NCBI RefSeq assembly: GCF_014202995.1
Contig: NZ_JACHIA010000001.1
Location: forward strand, 558,001-622,000
Length of the DNA stretch: 64,000 bases
DNA from: Longimicrobium terrae
GTDB taxonomy: Bacteria > Gemmatimonadota > Gemmatimonadetes > Longimicrobiales > Longimicrobiaceae
Direction: 5' to 3'
Shown: piece after piece, positions 32,711 through 42,036 of the stretch
Position numbering within the stretch: the stretch's first letter is position 1
Layout: each line of letters opens with the position of its first letter
The notes under the pieces: generated by a model
Told to the model about the DNA's origin: nothing
The model's input: the letters and a program-made list of their open reading frames with translations, nothing else
Database searches by the model: none
Translations under genes and position numbers: made by a program

Positions 32711-34012
32711 TCAGTCCGCCGCGGCCGGGAGCTCGGCGCGGGCCTCGCCCAGCGCGCGGTCCATGCGCGCCACGTCCTGCATGGCCCCCAGTTCCGCGAA
32801 CAGCTCGCGGGCGCGCTCCAGGTACGCCACCGCCTCCTCGGCCCCGCCGCTCTGGCGGCGCAGGTCGGCGTAGTCCGCCAGCGTCTCGGCCTCCAGCACG
32901 GGATACCCCTTGTCGCGGGCGATCTCCAGCGCCTTTTCAAAGAAGGTGAAGCCGTCCTCGTCGCCCTGCGCCCGGGCGATGTTGCCGCGCCCCTGGTACA
33001 TGCGCCCCAGGATGTAGACGCTTCCCGAAGCGATGGCGTGCTCCTCGGCCACCCGCCCCCACTCCTGCGCCCGCGACACGTGCCCGTCGCGGATGCACAG
33101 CTCCGCCAGGTCGCTGGCGATGGCCGATAGAAAAGCGGGGGGCACCGGCAGCGCCCGCGCCCGGTCGTACGCCTGGTACGCATCGGCAAAGCGGCCCTGC
33201 CGCTCGCGGAGCTGCGCCAGGTTGATCCAGCAGCTCGCCACGTCCACTGCGGAGCCGTCTTCCAGAGCCCGCTCCAGCGCCCGGCCCAGCCACTCCTCGG
33301 CCTCGTCCGGACGCTCCAGCCGGGTGGCCAGCATGCCCAGGTTGTACAGCAGCGGCACCACCTCCTGCGCCAGCTGCGTCCCGCCCCGCTCCGCCAGGGC
33401 CAGGGCGTCGCGGTAGCGGCCTTCCGCCTCGGCCCATCCGCCCTGCCACACCAGCACGTTGGCCAGTCCGGTGCGGGCCACCACCTCGCCGCGCAGGTCG
33501 CCGGCGTCGCGCGCCAGCTGCGCCGTGCGCTCGTAGTGCTGCGCCGCGTCCGTAAAGTCGCCCAGCGCCAGGGAAGCGCGGGCAATGCGGCGCAGCGCCA
33601 GGATCTGCGCCGCCTTGTCCTGCAGCGGCAGCGTCAGCGTCAGCGCGGCGCGGTAGCACTGGCGGGCGCCCTTCAGCCGGCCCATGGCCTCCATCTGCTC
33701 GCCCAGCGACACCAGCCGTTGCGCCGCCTCGTCGCGCCGCCCCTCGTAAAAGGCGCGGAACACGGGGCGCAGCCCGTCGTAGAGCGTGCTGACGTACTGG
33801 CGCAGGCTTTCTTCGGCCTCGCGGATGGAGCGCTCCACGTCGTCCGGCGACACCAGCCGCTTGTCGACCGTGGCGTACGAACTGGAGCTGTCCCAGGCCC
33901 GTCCCGGGTCCGGAACGGCCGCGCCGATCACACGCAGACGGAACGTTTCGAACTCGTCCATTTCGGGGACGAGCGCAAGCAGTTCCGCGACAGTTGCATC
34001 AGAGCGGTCCAC
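32711..34012 (-). CDS. Tetratricopeptide repeat protein (433 aa)
   Basis: From about residue 105 onward the protein is an array of roughly 7-8 TPR units; examples are ARQCYRAALTLTLPLQDK, AEGRYRDALALAERGG and AVAYLERARELFAELG. The first 100 residues are unassigned. No signal peptide, so probably a cytoplasmic scaffold for protein-protein contacts. Its ATG lies 24 bp after the lipoprotein gene stop, so the two form an operon. Confidence 0.88.
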   Translation of the reverse strand: MDRSDATVAELLALVPEMDEFETFRLRVIGAAVPDPGRAWDSSSSYATVDKRLVSPDDVERSIREAEESLRQYVSTLYDGLRPVFRAFYEGRRDEAAQRLVSLGEQMEAMGRLKGARQCYRAALTLTLPLQDKAAQILALRRIARASLALGDFTDAAQHYERTAQLARDAGDLRGEVVARTGLANVLVWQGGWAEAEGRYRDALALAERGGTQLAQEVVPLLYNLGMLATRLERPDEAEEWLGRALERALEDGSAVDVASCWINLAQLRERQGRFADAYQAYDRARALPVPPAFLSAIASDLAELCIRDGHVSRAQEWGRVAEEHAIASGSVYILGRMYQGRGNIARAQGDEDGFTFFEKALEIARDKGYPVLEAETLADYADLRRQSGGAEEAVAYLERARELFAELGAMQDVARMDRALGEARAELPAAAD

Positions 34013-34036
34013 AGGAAGATCTGGCAGAAGAAAGAC

Positions 34037-34612
34037 TCAGCCCCCGCCGACGATCAGGGTGCCGTTGCGGTTTTCCGTCGCCGTGCCGTAGACCGAGAAG
34101 TGGCTGGTGAGGGTGCGCAGGCGCAGCCCGTCCTTGCTCAGCCCCGCCCCCATGTCCACCCAGCCGTTGTTCCACCAGACGATGGTGCCTTCGGTGGCCG
34201 TGCCTTCCAGAGTCGTGTTGCGCAGCGGCAGTTCGATGGCTACCGGCACGCGGAACTGCTGGTTGTGCGGGCCGAACTCGGCCACCACGTGCTGGGAGCC
34301 GTTGGGGTCCACCGGCAGGCGGATGGTGAACTGCGTGCTGCGGGTCACCGCGCCGCGCGGCACCTCGATGGCGAAGCCGAAGAACTCCAGCCGGCCGCCC
34401 TCGGGCCCGATCCACTTCTTGGCCCAGGCCACGGTCACCTGCGGCTTGGTGCGGAAACGCGCGAGCTCGTTGACGTTGGTGCTGGACCCCGCGTTGAACG
34501 CCGGAAGAGCCGGCTCTGCGGATACGGGGTTGCCGGCTTCCGAGCAGCCCGTGGCGGCGAGTGCCGCCACGATCGCGAACGCGGTGCCCAGCTTGCGGAA
34601 AGTGGGGATCAT
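34037..34612 (-). CDS. Lipoprotein with ZU5-like beta domain (191 aa)
   Basis: The signal peptide ends in a lipobox with Cys23 (AATGC). The mature part contains GPEGGRLEFFGFAIEVPRGA, the glycine/proline pattern of ZU5-like beta-sandwich domains, followed by a TSHFSVYG block common in Ig-like surface proteins. GGAGG lies six bases before the ATG at 34612. A good promoter is upstream at 34709-34737. Likely surface or periplasmic; function unknown. Confidence 0.78.
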   Translation of the reverse strand: MIPTFRKLGTAFAIVAALAATGCSEAGNPVSAEPALPAFNAGSSTNVNELARFRTKPQVTVAWAKKWIGPEGGRLEFFGFAIEVPRGAVTRSTQFTIRLPVDPNGSQHVVAEFGPHNQQFRVPVAIELPLRNTTLEGTATEGTIVWWNNGWVDMGAGLSKDGLRLRTLTSHFSVYGTATENRNGTLIVGGG

Positions 34613-34708
34613 CAAGTCCTCCGGAGTGGTGAACAGAGCGGACGGACAGCGCCGACGCACGGCGCGTTCCGCGGCGCACCCGGACGGACGCGCGCGGCAA
34701 CTCTCTGG

Positions 34709-34737
34709 AAAATAACCACTTACGACCAAACTTCCAA
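34709..34737 (-). promoter_or_regulatory. Sigma-70-type promoter for the lipoprotein-TPR operon
   Basis: On the minus strand TTGGAA (34737-34732), a 17-bp spacer and TATTTT (34714-34709) sit in an AT-rich patch. The start site would be near 34702, about 90 nt before the ATG. Confidence 0.6.
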
Positions 34738-34797
34738 ATTCGCCCCGGACCCGGCCGTGCACCAGAAGTGTGCACAGTGCACGGTTCGGTGCACCCG

Positions 34798-36141
34798 CTA
34801 CCCCGTGCCGGGGCCCAGCCCGTATTCCTGGATCTTTCGGCGCAGCGTGTTGCGGTGAATGCCCAGGCGCTCGGCCGCCACCGTCACGTTGCTCCCCGTC
34901 TCCCGCAGCGCGCGCCGGATCATCCGACGTTCCATCTCTTCCAGCGTCACCAGCGGCGGCTCGCCCTGCCCGCCCGCGGCCGGGGCGCTCCCCGCCGCCT
35001 CCGGCGGGTTCAGGATGTCGGCCGGAAGGTGCTGCGGCAAAAGGATTTCGCCATCCGCCATCACCACGGCGCGCTCGGCCGCGTTGCGCAGCTGCCGCAC
35101 GTTTCCCGGCCAGGGGTGCCGGTGCAGCACGTTGAACACTTCTTCCGCCACGGCGCGGATGGGCCGGCCGTGCTCGCGGGCGTAGTGGGCAAAGTAGTGC
35201 AGCGAAAGAAGGTCCAGGTCCACCCCGCGCTCGCGCAGCGGCGGCAGCATCACCGTCACCACGGCCAGGCGGTAGAACAGGTCCTCGCGAAAGCGCCCGT
35301 CGCGCACCGCCTGCTGCAGGTCGCGGTTGGTGGCCGCCACGATGCGGACGTCGATGGACACGGGGTTGCCGCCGCCCACCCGCTCCACCTCGCGCTCCTG
35401 GATGGCGCGCAGGATCTTGCTCTGCAGCGCCATCGACATGTCGCCGATTTCATCCAGAAAGAGCGTACCGTTGGTGGCGCGCTCAAAGCGCCCGATGCGC
35501 CGGCCGATGGCGCCGGTAAAGGCGCCCTTTTCGTGGCCGAACAGCTCGGACTCCAGCAGGTTTTCGGGAATGGCGGCGCAGTTGATGGCCACGAACGGGC
35601 CCTTGGCGCGGCGCGAGCGGGAGTGCAGCACCCGGGCGACCATCTCCTTGCCGGTGCCGCTTTCCCCCAGCACCAGCACGGTGGCGTCGCTGGTGGCCGC
35701 CCGCGCGATGGACTTGAAGACGCCCATCATGTGCGAGCTGGCGCCCACGATGGTTCCCTCCGCCGGCGCGGCCTCGGGCAGGGGGCGAAGCCGCTTGATT
35801 TCCTCGATCCCCAGCAGGATCTCGCGCACGCGGCCGCGCGGGAGCGGCTTGGGAAGCACGTCGTGCGCGCCCTGGCGGATGGCCTCCATGGCCAGGTCCA
35901 TCGTGGGCGCCGAGGACAGGAGAACGACGGGCGCCATTCCCCCTTCGCGGTGCAGCCGGCCCAGGATCTCCATCCCCGCCCCGCTGAAGTCCGCGTCCAG
36001 CAGAATCAGGTCCCAGCTTCCCGACGCAATCAGCCGCAACCCATCCGAAAGCGACGACGCGGCAGTGAGCTCCGCGTCATCCAGTTCCGGTTCGATCGTT
36101 CGACCGAGACTGCGGTCTGCGTCGAGAAGAAGGACCTTCAA
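34798..36141 (-). CDS. Sigma-54-dependent response regulator, NtrC family (447 aa)
   Basis: A receiver domain with acidic pocket (LLLDAD), phospho-acceptor Asp in DLILLDADF and the switch Lys in LPKPLP is followed by an AAA+ domain: Walker A GESGTGKE, the sigma-54-contacting GAFTGA, Walker B TLFLDEIGD and the arginine-finger region. A Fis-type helix-turn-helix (AAERLGIHRNTLRRKI) ends the protein. It should activate sigma-54 promoters when phosphorylated. No partner kinase adjoins it; the orphan PAS kinase at 21379 is one candidate, by inference only. Confidence 0.95.
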   Translation of the reverse strand: MKVLLLDADRSLGRTIEPELDDAELTAASSLSDGLRLIASGSWDLILLDADFSGAGMEILGRLHREGGMAPVVLLSSAPTMDLAMEAIRQGAHDVLPKPLPRGRVREILLGIEEIKRLRPLPEAAPAEGTIVGASSHMMGVFKSIARAATSDATVLVLGESGTGKEMVARVLHSRSRRAKGPFVAINCAAIPENLLESELFGHEKGAFTGAIGRRIGRFERATNGTLFLDEIGDMSMALQSKILRAIQEREVERVGGGNPVSIDVRIVAATNRDLQQAVRDGRFREDLFYRLAVVTVMLPPLRERGVDLDLLSLHYFAHYAREHGRPIRAVAEEVFNVLHRHPWPGNVRQLRNAAERAVVMADGEILLPQHLPADILNPPEAAGSAPAAGGQGEPPLVTLEEMERRMIRRALRETGSNVTVAAERLGIHRNTLRRKIQEYGLGPGTG

Positions 36142-36359
36142 GTGAACAGAAGGGCAACGGTTGGAAGGCGGTGCGGAATTCCGGGTTTGAATCGATGGAA
36201 TATAGAGGAAGGGTCACGACGGCGCAAACGGGGCTGGGCAAACTGCAACGCCGGTGATACATGCCCTCCCGTTCTCTTGCAGGAGCGCGGGCAAGGACAT
36301 AAGCTTGTGCGCGCCCGCGTGGCACCCGCTTGCAATCCCGTGTTTCTGGAGACGGATCG

Positions 36360-36548
36360 ATGAAGTTCGCGATGATGGCCGCCGTTCTGATCACCCTTCC
36401 CGCCATCTGCGGCTTCATTTATGGAGCCGTGGCCGGCAACCGGTTTCTGATGGCGGCCGCCGCGGTGAGCCTGGGGCTGAACGTGCTTCCCTTCGTGGTG
36501 GCGGGGTGGATGATGCGCAACGCCACCGGCGACGACATGGGGCACTGA
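36360..36548 (+). CDS. Small two-helix membrane protein (62 aa)
   Basis: Two hydrophobic segments (about residues 3-24 and 28-50) joined by a short AGNR loop, ending in a polar ATGDDMGH tail. ATG at 36360. It is divergent from the sigma-54 regulator and convergent with the lipoprotein gene whose stop lies one base away. No family recognised. Confidence 0.6.
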   Translation: MKFAMMAAVLITLPAICGFIYGAVAGNRFLMAAAAVSLGLNVLPFVVAGWMMRNATGDDMGH

Positions 36549-36549
36549 G

Positions 36550-37509
36550 TCAGGGCAGAACCTTGAGCCCGCGCCGGTCCAGCAGGTAGAGGCGCCCCTC
36601 CACGCCGTACGCGGCGTCCAGGGGCGCCTCCTGCATCCGGTCCACCACCTCGCCGGTGGCGGCGTCCAGCACCACCATCCGCGCGCCCCGCCCGCGCCCG
36701 AACACCGCCACCCGCGTTCCCGCGGGGTTCACCCGCAGCCGCACCTCGTCGCTGTCCCCCGCCACGCGCGGCGCCTGGGCCCACAGCCGCGGAAGCCCGT
36801 CGCGTTCATGGCGCAGCCGCACCACGCGCCCGTCCGCCACCCCGAAGAGCGAGCCGTCTTCCGCCGCGGTCAGGCCGCGCAGGGGAACGGGCTGGTCGGT
36901 GGCGAACAGAATGCGCCCGCTGGCCGCGTCGTGCACGCGCACGGCGGCGGGGGCCTCGCCGGCGGCGGCCACGGACACGTACACGCGGTCGCCCAGCGGC
37001 GACACGGCCATCCCCACGGCTTCGCCGCCCGCTTCCGGCCATCCCCACGCGGGGCGCAGGGTGGCGGCGTCCAGACCCACCACGCCGCCCTGCCGGTTGG
37101 CGGCGAATGCCCAGGCGCCGCGCGGGTCCAGCGCCACCACGCGGGTGCCGGACGCCGACCAGCCGCGCACCGCCTTGCCGCCGCGCGCGTCCGCGCGGGC
37201 CACGGTGCGGCCCACGGCCATCATCACCCGGCCGTTGCCCACGGCGAGGACGCGGGGAATGTCGCGGCCGCCGAGGACGATTTCGGCGACGGGGCGGCCG
37301 GCGGTGTCGTAGGCGGTCAGGCGGCCGGGACGGCCCACCCAGGCACGGCGGGCGGAGTCCACGGCCAGCGTGGCGCCGTCCGGCATGCTGTCGGGGAGGG
37401 CGATGGTGCGCACGCCCTCCACCGTGTCCGGCTCGCGGCAGGCCGCCGCGGCCAGCAGGGCCAGCACCAGGGCGGCGGCCCGGGCCCTTGCGGGGGCCGG
37501 GCGCCGCAT
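36550..37509 (-). CDS. Beta-propeller-like lipoprotein (319 aa)
   Basis: The N-terminus is a signal peptide with lipobox LAAAAC (Cys near residue 24). The remaining sequence shows repeated blade-like units (GRLTAYDTAGRPV, GGVVGLDAATLRPAWGWP, RVHDAASGRILFATDQP, RMVVLDAATGEVVDRMQ) as in WD40/PQQ-type propellers, giving about six blades. Probably a periplasmic scaffold. Divergent from the lipoprotein gene at 37616. Confidence 0.75.
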   Translation of the reverse strand: MRRPAPARARAAALVLALLAAAACREPDTVEGVRTIALPDSMPDGATLAVDSARRAWVGRPGRLTAYDTAGRPVAEIVLGGRDIPRVLAVGNGRVMMAVGRTVARADARGGKAVRGWSASGTRVVALDPRGAWAFAANRQGGVVGLDAATLRPAWGWPEAGGEAVGMAVSPLGDRVYVSVAAAGEAPAAVRVHDAASGRILFATDQPVPLRGLTAAEDGSLFGVADGRVVRLRHERDGLPRLWAQAPRVAGDSDEVRLRVNPAGTRVAVFGRGRGARMVVLDAATGEVVDRMQEAPLDAAYGVEGRLYLLDRRGLKVLP

Positions 37510-37615
37510 GGAATCATTCCCCACGCGCCGGAGTACCAGTGCCGGGCCCGGACCGCCGGGCTCCGCGCCCTTCCGGACGGTTCGCGTGCACCACATCCAA
37601 CTGACGTTCCGACGC

Positions 37616-38104
37616 ATGCCCAGAGTTGCCCCCGCCGTGGTTGTCGTTCTGCTGCTTGCCGCCTGCGGCGGGTCGCGCCCCACCGCCCAGCAGCGGGAGG
37701 AGCGCACCGAAGCCCGCCGCCAGGCCTGCATCGCCGAGGCGCTGCAGGCGCGCGGACGCGTTCGCGTGGCGCGGCTTGACACCATGCTGGCGCAGATGCC
37801 CGGCGGCGGAACCTCGCCCGGGCTGCGCGCGCCGCACACGTTCGCCCAGGTGTACGCCACCTACGCGGACCTTCGCGCGCACGAGGCGGCGTACGTGGAT
37901 TCCGCCGCGCACTCCGAGAGCAAGGAAGACTCCACCCGGTTCGTGCAGTCGGCGGGAAGCTTTCGCGTAAACCGCCCCGCGCCGGGAAGCGTGGAGGAAA
38001 ACGTGATCCGCGACTACCAGCGCGACCTGGCCGCCTCGCGCCGGAATCCCGAGCATCCGTGCAACCGCCTGGTGGACGACGTGGCGGAAAAGGCGGAGGA
38101 CTGA
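37616..38104 (+). CDS. Predicted lipoprotein (162 aa)
   Basis: A signal peptide with lipobox LLAAC (Cys near residue 17) is followed by a polar, helical domain rich in Glu/Arg (QQREERTEARRQACIAEAL) and a C-terminal VIRDYQRDLAASRRNPEHPC segment. Two Cys in the mature part could form a disulphide. ATG at 37616. Family not recognised. A strong terminator follows. Confidence 0.7.
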   Translation: MPRVAPAVVVVLLLAACGGSRPTAQQREERTEARRQACIAEALQARGRVRVARLDTMLAQMPGGGTSPGLRAPHTFAQVYATYADLRAHEAAYVDSAAHSESKEDSTRFVQSAGSFRVNRPAPGSVEENVIRDYQRDLAASRRNPEHPCNRLVDDVAEKAED

Positions 38105-38129
38105 GTGCGGCGGGTTGATGGATGACGAT

Positions 38130-38169
38130 GGGGCGGATCTCCGGTTCTGGAGATCCGCCCCATTTTTTT
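38130..38169 (+). terminator. Strong rho-independent terminator
   Basis: A perfect 13-bp stem GGGGCGGATCTCC with a 6-nt loop, followed by ATTTTTTTC. Confidence 0.92.
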
Positions 38170-38244
38170 CGGTCGATGATCGGACATCCTATCAATCGAG
38201 CGACAAGCGGAGTTTCGCTCGGCGGCGGGCCGGGAGGCCCCACC

Positions 38245-38517
38245 CCCGGCACCCCTCCCCGTGCAAACTGCCGCACGGAGAGGGGAGAACGACGGGTCAT
38301 CTCGTTCTGGATGGTGCCGATGCGCGGAAAGGGCCCCCTCCCCCCAGCCCCCTCCACCCGCTCCGCGGGAGAGGGGGAGCCGTTCGGTGCGGGGGGAAAT
38401 TCGGCGCGGTGAGGCGGATTTCGCATGTGCTTGCTCGACGCGGTTGAAGCCTCGAACGGGGCGCGAATAGCGCCGTGTCGGGGGTTCCCGCTGTTTGAGC
38501 GGCGGATTCATTCGCTC
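38245..38517. repeat. Composite hairpin repeat, block 3 (B-C-D)
   Basis: Module B is at about 38245-38291, a C variant (CACCCGCTCCGCGGGAGAG) at about 38331-38380 and D at 38453-38517, slightly shortened. The rest of 38105-38711 contains only the two terminators and unassigned sequence. Confidence 0.88.
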
Positions 38518-38652
38518 TGGGTTGCCAGCGATCCGCGCCGAACTCACTCCCCGGACCACACTGCTTTTGAGCAGGTGAGGCGTCACGCCGTTTCTGTGAG
38601 GCTTTCCACCGTTGTTGCGGCAACTCAGTCGCTCACGCGGGCGCCGGATGAG

Positions 38653-38695
38653 AAAAAGGCGGATCGGACGATGATGTCCGATCCGCCTTTTCGTT
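38653..38695. terminator. Bidirectional hairpin terminator
   Basis: A 17-bp stem AAAAAGGCGGATCGGAC with a 6-nt loop, A-rich on one side and TTTTC on the other. It probably ends the minus-strand Spy-like gene. Confidence 0.85.
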
Positions 38696-38711
38696 TACCG
38701 CCAGGACCGCG

Positions 38712-39179
38712 TCAGCGCTTGGGGTGGTGCCCCGAGTGGCCGGCCGCGGGCGCCGCCGGAGTGGCGGGCGCGGAATGGGCGCCGTGGCCGGCTCCGTGTC
38801 CCTCGCCGTGCGCCGCTGCGGGCGCCGGGCTCGCGGCCTGGATGGCCGCCAGACGCTGCACCTGCTCCGGCGTCAGAACGGCGCGCGCCTGGCTCTCCCA
38901 GCGCTCGTTGATGGCCGCCATCTCCGCGTGGTGCCGTGCTTCCTCGGCCTCGGTGGGCGTGGAGGCGTGCATGGGGCCGCAGTGAATGCGGTGCGCCTCA
39001 CGCAGCGAGTCGCGCGCGACGGTGATGCGAGAGAACTGCGCGGCGGACAGGCGAAGCTCCTCGCGGCGCTCCAGCGCGGCGAACGGGCTGGGCTGCTGCT
39101 GCGCGGGGGCAGCCTGTGCGCTCAGCAGGGCGGGCGCACCAAGAGCCGCGACCAGCGCAGCGCCGAAAAGACGGTTCAT
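38712..39179 (-). CDS. Periplasmic Spy/CpxP-like protein with His-rich tail (155 aa)
   Basis: A signal peptide (residues 1-22, ending LLSAQA) precedes a helical domain with an LTPEQVQRL motif like the LTXXQ motif of Spy/CpxP/ZraP-type periplasmic chaperones and metal sensors. The last 40 residues are Ala/Pro/His-rich, with eight or more His in HG and GHH clusters, which suggests metal binding. ATG at 39179. Stands alone, followed by a terminator. Confidence 0.75.
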   Translation of the reverse strand: MNRLFGAALVAALGAPALLSAQAAPAQQQPSPFAALERREELRLSAAQFSRITVARDSLREAHRIHCGPMHASTPTEAEEARHHAEMAAINERWESQARAVLTPEQVQRLAAIQAASPAPAAAHGEGHGAGHGAHSAPATPAAPAAGHSGHHPKR

Positions 39180-39524
39180 GGGAGTCCTGGAATGCGTGCG
39201 AAGGTGGATCGGCGGAACGGAATCCACCGGGCGGGACCCTCAGAATCTAGCTCGTTCCCCGCTCTGCTACAACCTCCGCCGTGCGCTTCCCCGCCCCGCG
39301 CCGTCCCGCGATCCGTCATCGAGCGGGACGATAAGGATGATGATCATAGCGTCATGCGACCGCGCGCCGTGATTCACTCGTGCCGCGCGGGACGTGTTGC
39401 TTGATCTGCACGAAAGCGATGCCGGTGCGGATTTCCCCCCTTCTGTGCGTCTGTTTGGACGGGACGCCAGGGAGGCCGGGGAAGGACCTGCGGACGCGGG
39501 CCGAACCCGCCTCCGCGCCGCACG

Positions 39525-39656
39525 GCTCCCCCTCTCCCGCGGAGCGGGTGGAGGGGGCTGGGGGGAGGGGGCCCTTTCGGCGCATCGGCACCCTCCGGAA
39601 CGAGACGACCCCGTCGTTCTCCCCTCTCCGTGCGGCAGTTTGCACGGGGAGGGGCC
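39525..39656. repeat. Composite hairpin repeat, block 4 (inverted C-B)
   Basis: Reverse-complement C variant at about 39525-39576 and reverse-complement B at about 39611-39656. Apart from this, I see no gene between 39180 and 39865. Confidence 0.85.
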
Positions 39657-39865
39657 TCCCGGCCCGCCGACGAGCGACACATTCCGCAACAGACCTGAGC
39701 CGGTCGACTCCCGCTCTCGACGGTCGAGAACAGGCGCGAACTTTCGCCGGCCTGCAATCGATTCTGCTCTCACCACCTGCCTCCCCGCGAGACGCCGCGG
39801 GTTGCCGGGCGGGCGCGGGCGGCGCATCATCCATCCACAACGCTCACGATCACAGGAGACAGCGC

Positions 39866-40612
39866 ATGGCGACGGTTCACCTTCTGGGCACGGGGGCCGG
39901 GTTCAGCGGCCCGGAACGCACCACCACCATGCTCGCGTTCGAGAGCGACGGACGCTCCGTGGTGGTGGACTGCGGGGGCGACGTGGTGCAGCGCCTGCTG
40001 GTTTCAGGCGTGGACCTGGGCGGCATCGAGGCGATGATCGTGACGCACGAGCACCCGGACCACGTGTCGGGATTCGCGCTGTTCATCGAAAAAATCTGGC
40101 TGTCCGGCCGCCGCGATCCGCTGCCCGTCATCGGCATCCGCCCGGCGATCGACCAGGCGCGGCGCGTGTGGGAGGCGTTCCGCACGGAATCGTGGGACGT
40201 GCCGGAGATCCAGTGGCGCGAGGTGGCGCACGAGGCCGGCGCCGAGGTGCTGGTGAACGAGCGGTGGCGGATCACGTGCGCACCCGGCGTCCACGGCGCG
40301 CCTGTCGTGGGGCTGCGCGTGAAGGACGTGCGCGGCGGCGGCGTCTGCGCGTACTCGTGCGATACAGCCATGTGCGAACCGATCACGGAGATGTCGCGCG
40401 GCGCGGGACTGCTGGTGCACGAGGCGACTGGAACGGAACTGGGCGGGCACACCACGCGCGAACAGGCGGCGCAGGTGGCCGTCCAGGCGGGCGCGGGGCG
40501 GCTGGTACTGGTGCACCTTCCGCCGGCGATGACGGATGAGCTACTCGACGAGGCGCGGGCCATCTTTCCCGCCACCGAGTTCGGCGTGGACGGGGCGCGA
40601 TATGACTTCTGA
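39866..40612 (+). CDS. MBL-fold hydrolase, RNase Z-like (248 aa)
   Basis: N-terminal VHLLGTGAGFSGPERTTT and the metal motif THEHPDH (about residue 58) follow the RNase Z/ElaC arrangement, as does VHEATG (about residue 185). It lacks a recognisable exosite arm for tRNA, so a tRNA role is doubtful and another phosphodiesterase or hydrolase role is possible. ACAGGAGAC precedes the ATG at 39866. Its stop overlaps the next start by 11 nt; first gene of a seven-gene plus-strand cluster. Confidence 0.8.
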   Translation: MATVHLLGTGAGFSGPERTTTMLAFESDGRSVVVDCGGDVVQRLLVSGVDLGGIEAMIVTHEHPDHVSGFALFIEKIWLSGRRDPLPVIGIRPAIDQARRVWEAFRTESWDVPEIQWREVAHEAGAEVLVNERWRITCAPGVHGAPVVGLRVKDVRGGGVCAYSCDTAMCEPITEMSRGAGLLVHEATGTELGGHTTREQAAQVAVQAGAGRLVLVHLPPAMTDELLDEARAIFPATEFGVDGARYDF

Positions 40613-41324
40613 GTGGATGATGGGCGCGGCGGCCGCCATCGCCTTTTCCGCCTGCGCGCCCGCCGTGGGGACGACCGCGCCCGCCGCCGCTCCGCCCGTG
40701 ACGGCGCCGGTCGGCGTGCCGGCGGTGGCGGATCGGGATGGGGAGTGCGCGCTTCCGGCGGGAACCGTGCTGGTGGACGTCCGCCAGGCGGATGCGACCA
40801 TCCGCTCGGACGTGCGCTACGCGACGGCAAACAACTTCACCGGCGCCGTGCTTCCCGGCTACGAGCGGCCCGTCGCCCTGCTGCGCGCGGAGGCGGCGCA
40901 GGCGCTGGGGCGCGTGCAGCGGCGGCTGCGCACGGACGGCGTGGGGCTCAAGGTGTTCGACGGATACCGGCCCATCCGTGCCACCCAGGCGATGGTGAAC
41001 TGGGCGCAGCGCACCGGCAACCAGTGGGTGCTGGACCAGGGCTACGTCGCCGGGATCAGCGGCCACAACCGCGCGGGCACGGTGGACCTGACGCTGGTAG
41101 ACCTGCGCACTGGCGGCGAGGTGGACATGGGGACAGCGTACGACACCTTTTCCGCCGCGGCCCACACCGCCAACGCGGCCGGAACCATCGCCGCGAACCG
41201 GCAGCGGCTCGTCCGCGCGATGGCGGCTGAGGGATTCCGCAACTACGACAAGGAGTGGTGGCACTTCACCCTTCCCGGCGACTTCCCCCCGCTGGACGCC
41301 CCGCTCCGCTGCTTCGGCGGATGA
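40602..41324 (+). CDS. VanX-like D-Ala-D-Ala dipeptidase, M15D (240 aa)
   Basis: The N-terminus has a signal/lipobox (AFSAC, Cys18). The M15D domain shows FDGYRPIRATQ, the zinc motif SGHNRAGTVDLTL with His and Asp ligands, and the late EWWHF with Glu and His. VanX-type enzymes cut D-Ala-D-Ala; exported members recycle peptidoglycan rather than confer vancomycin resistance, and no vanA/vanH is present. ATG at 40602 lies inside the MBL stop region; the stop overlaps the next gene (ATGA). Confidence 0.88.
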   Translation: MTSEWMMGAAAAIAFSACAPAVGTTAPAAAPPVTAPVGVPAVADRDGECALPAGTVLVDVRQADATIRSDVRYATANNFTGAVLPGYERPVALLRAEAAQALGRVQRRLRTDGVGLKVFDGYRPIRATQAMVNWAQRTGNQWVLDQGYVAGISGHNRAGTVDLTLVDLRTGGEVDMGTAYDTFSAAAHTANAAGTIAANRQRLVRAMAAEGFRNYDKEWWHFTLPGDFPPLDAPLRCFGG

Positions 41325-41980
41325 TCATCCCCGTGCGCCGCCGGGCCTGGTTCGCCGCCCTGCTGCTCATCGCAAGCGCCGGCGTGTCGGCGTGCGCCCG
41401 GCCGGAACCCGCGAGCAATCCGCGTGTGACATCCTCCGCGGTCCCGGCCGCCCGCGTGGATCCGGATACCGTGACGGCGGCCGAGTACGAGGTGTACTCC
41501 GCCCTGCTGGGGGGTGACTGGCGCGACACATCGTACGTGGTCGTTGAGGACGAGACGGAAGATCGGGCGATGCGGGTCGGGCGGGAGCGGATGAAGCGGG
41601 CCGGCGAGCTGGGCGTCTCCGATTCCGTCATCGCTGACTATGACCGGCTGAACGCGCGCAACCATCGGCTGCACAATGCGTTTGCGTCCCGCGAGCGCGT
41701 GCGGATGGCGGGCCCGCGCGAGCTGAACGCGCTGTTCAGCGCCCAGCCCGCCGTGCCTGACGAGATCGATTCCCGATGGCTGGGTTTCCGCGCCCGCTAT
41801 CCCGGCGCGACGGGTGTGGTGAGGTTTTCACGCGTGGCGTTCGCGGACTCCGGAAACACCGCCATCGTCAGCGTTTCACATGGATGCGGGGGGCTGTGCG
41901 GGGCCGGCGGGCTGCTTCGCATGGAACGGCGAGACGGTGTGTGGAAGGTGACCACCGCCACGGCACAGTGGATCAGTTGA
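41321..41980 (+). CDS. Tandem lipoprotein paralogue 1 (219 aa)
   Basis: A signal peptide with lipobox VSAC (Cys near residue 26). It shares with the next two gene products an AEYxVxSALL opening, an LNARxHxL middle, an FSRVAF strand and a C-terminal CGGLCG followed by DGVWKVTTATAQWIS. The C-terminal part resembles repeat units in secreted proteins that end in an LCGxG and W-K-V strand pair. Function unknown. Starts inside the VanX-like stop codon region, so translation is coupled. Confidence 0.75.
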   Translation: MIIPVRRRAWFAALLLIASAGVSACARPEPASNPRVTSSAVPAARVDPDTVTAAEYEVYSALLGGDWRDTSYVVVEDETEDRAMRVGRERMKRAGELGVSDSVIADYDRLNARNHRLHNAFASRERVRMAGPRELNALFSAQPAVPDEIDSRWLGFRARYPGATGVVRFSRVAFADSGNTAIVSVSHGCGGLCGAGGLLRMERRDGVWKVTTATAQWIS

Positions 41981-42036
41981 TCGCCGCGCCCGCCGGTTCC
42001 GGGCTGGCGACCCGCGCCGCTCTCTGCGTGACTCCG

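Noticed and set aside
30748-33585. A 945-codon minus-strand frame upstream-extended from the barrel protein
   Set aside because: The extension overlaps the TPR gene in another frame and passes a terminator. The signal peptide begins at 32523, so only 30748-32523 is the gene.
40602-41324. Vancomycin-resistance cluster because of the VanX-like gene
   Set aside because: No vanH, vanA or two-component vanRS genes adjoin it, and the protein has a lipobox, which fits an envelope peptidoglycan dipeptidase.
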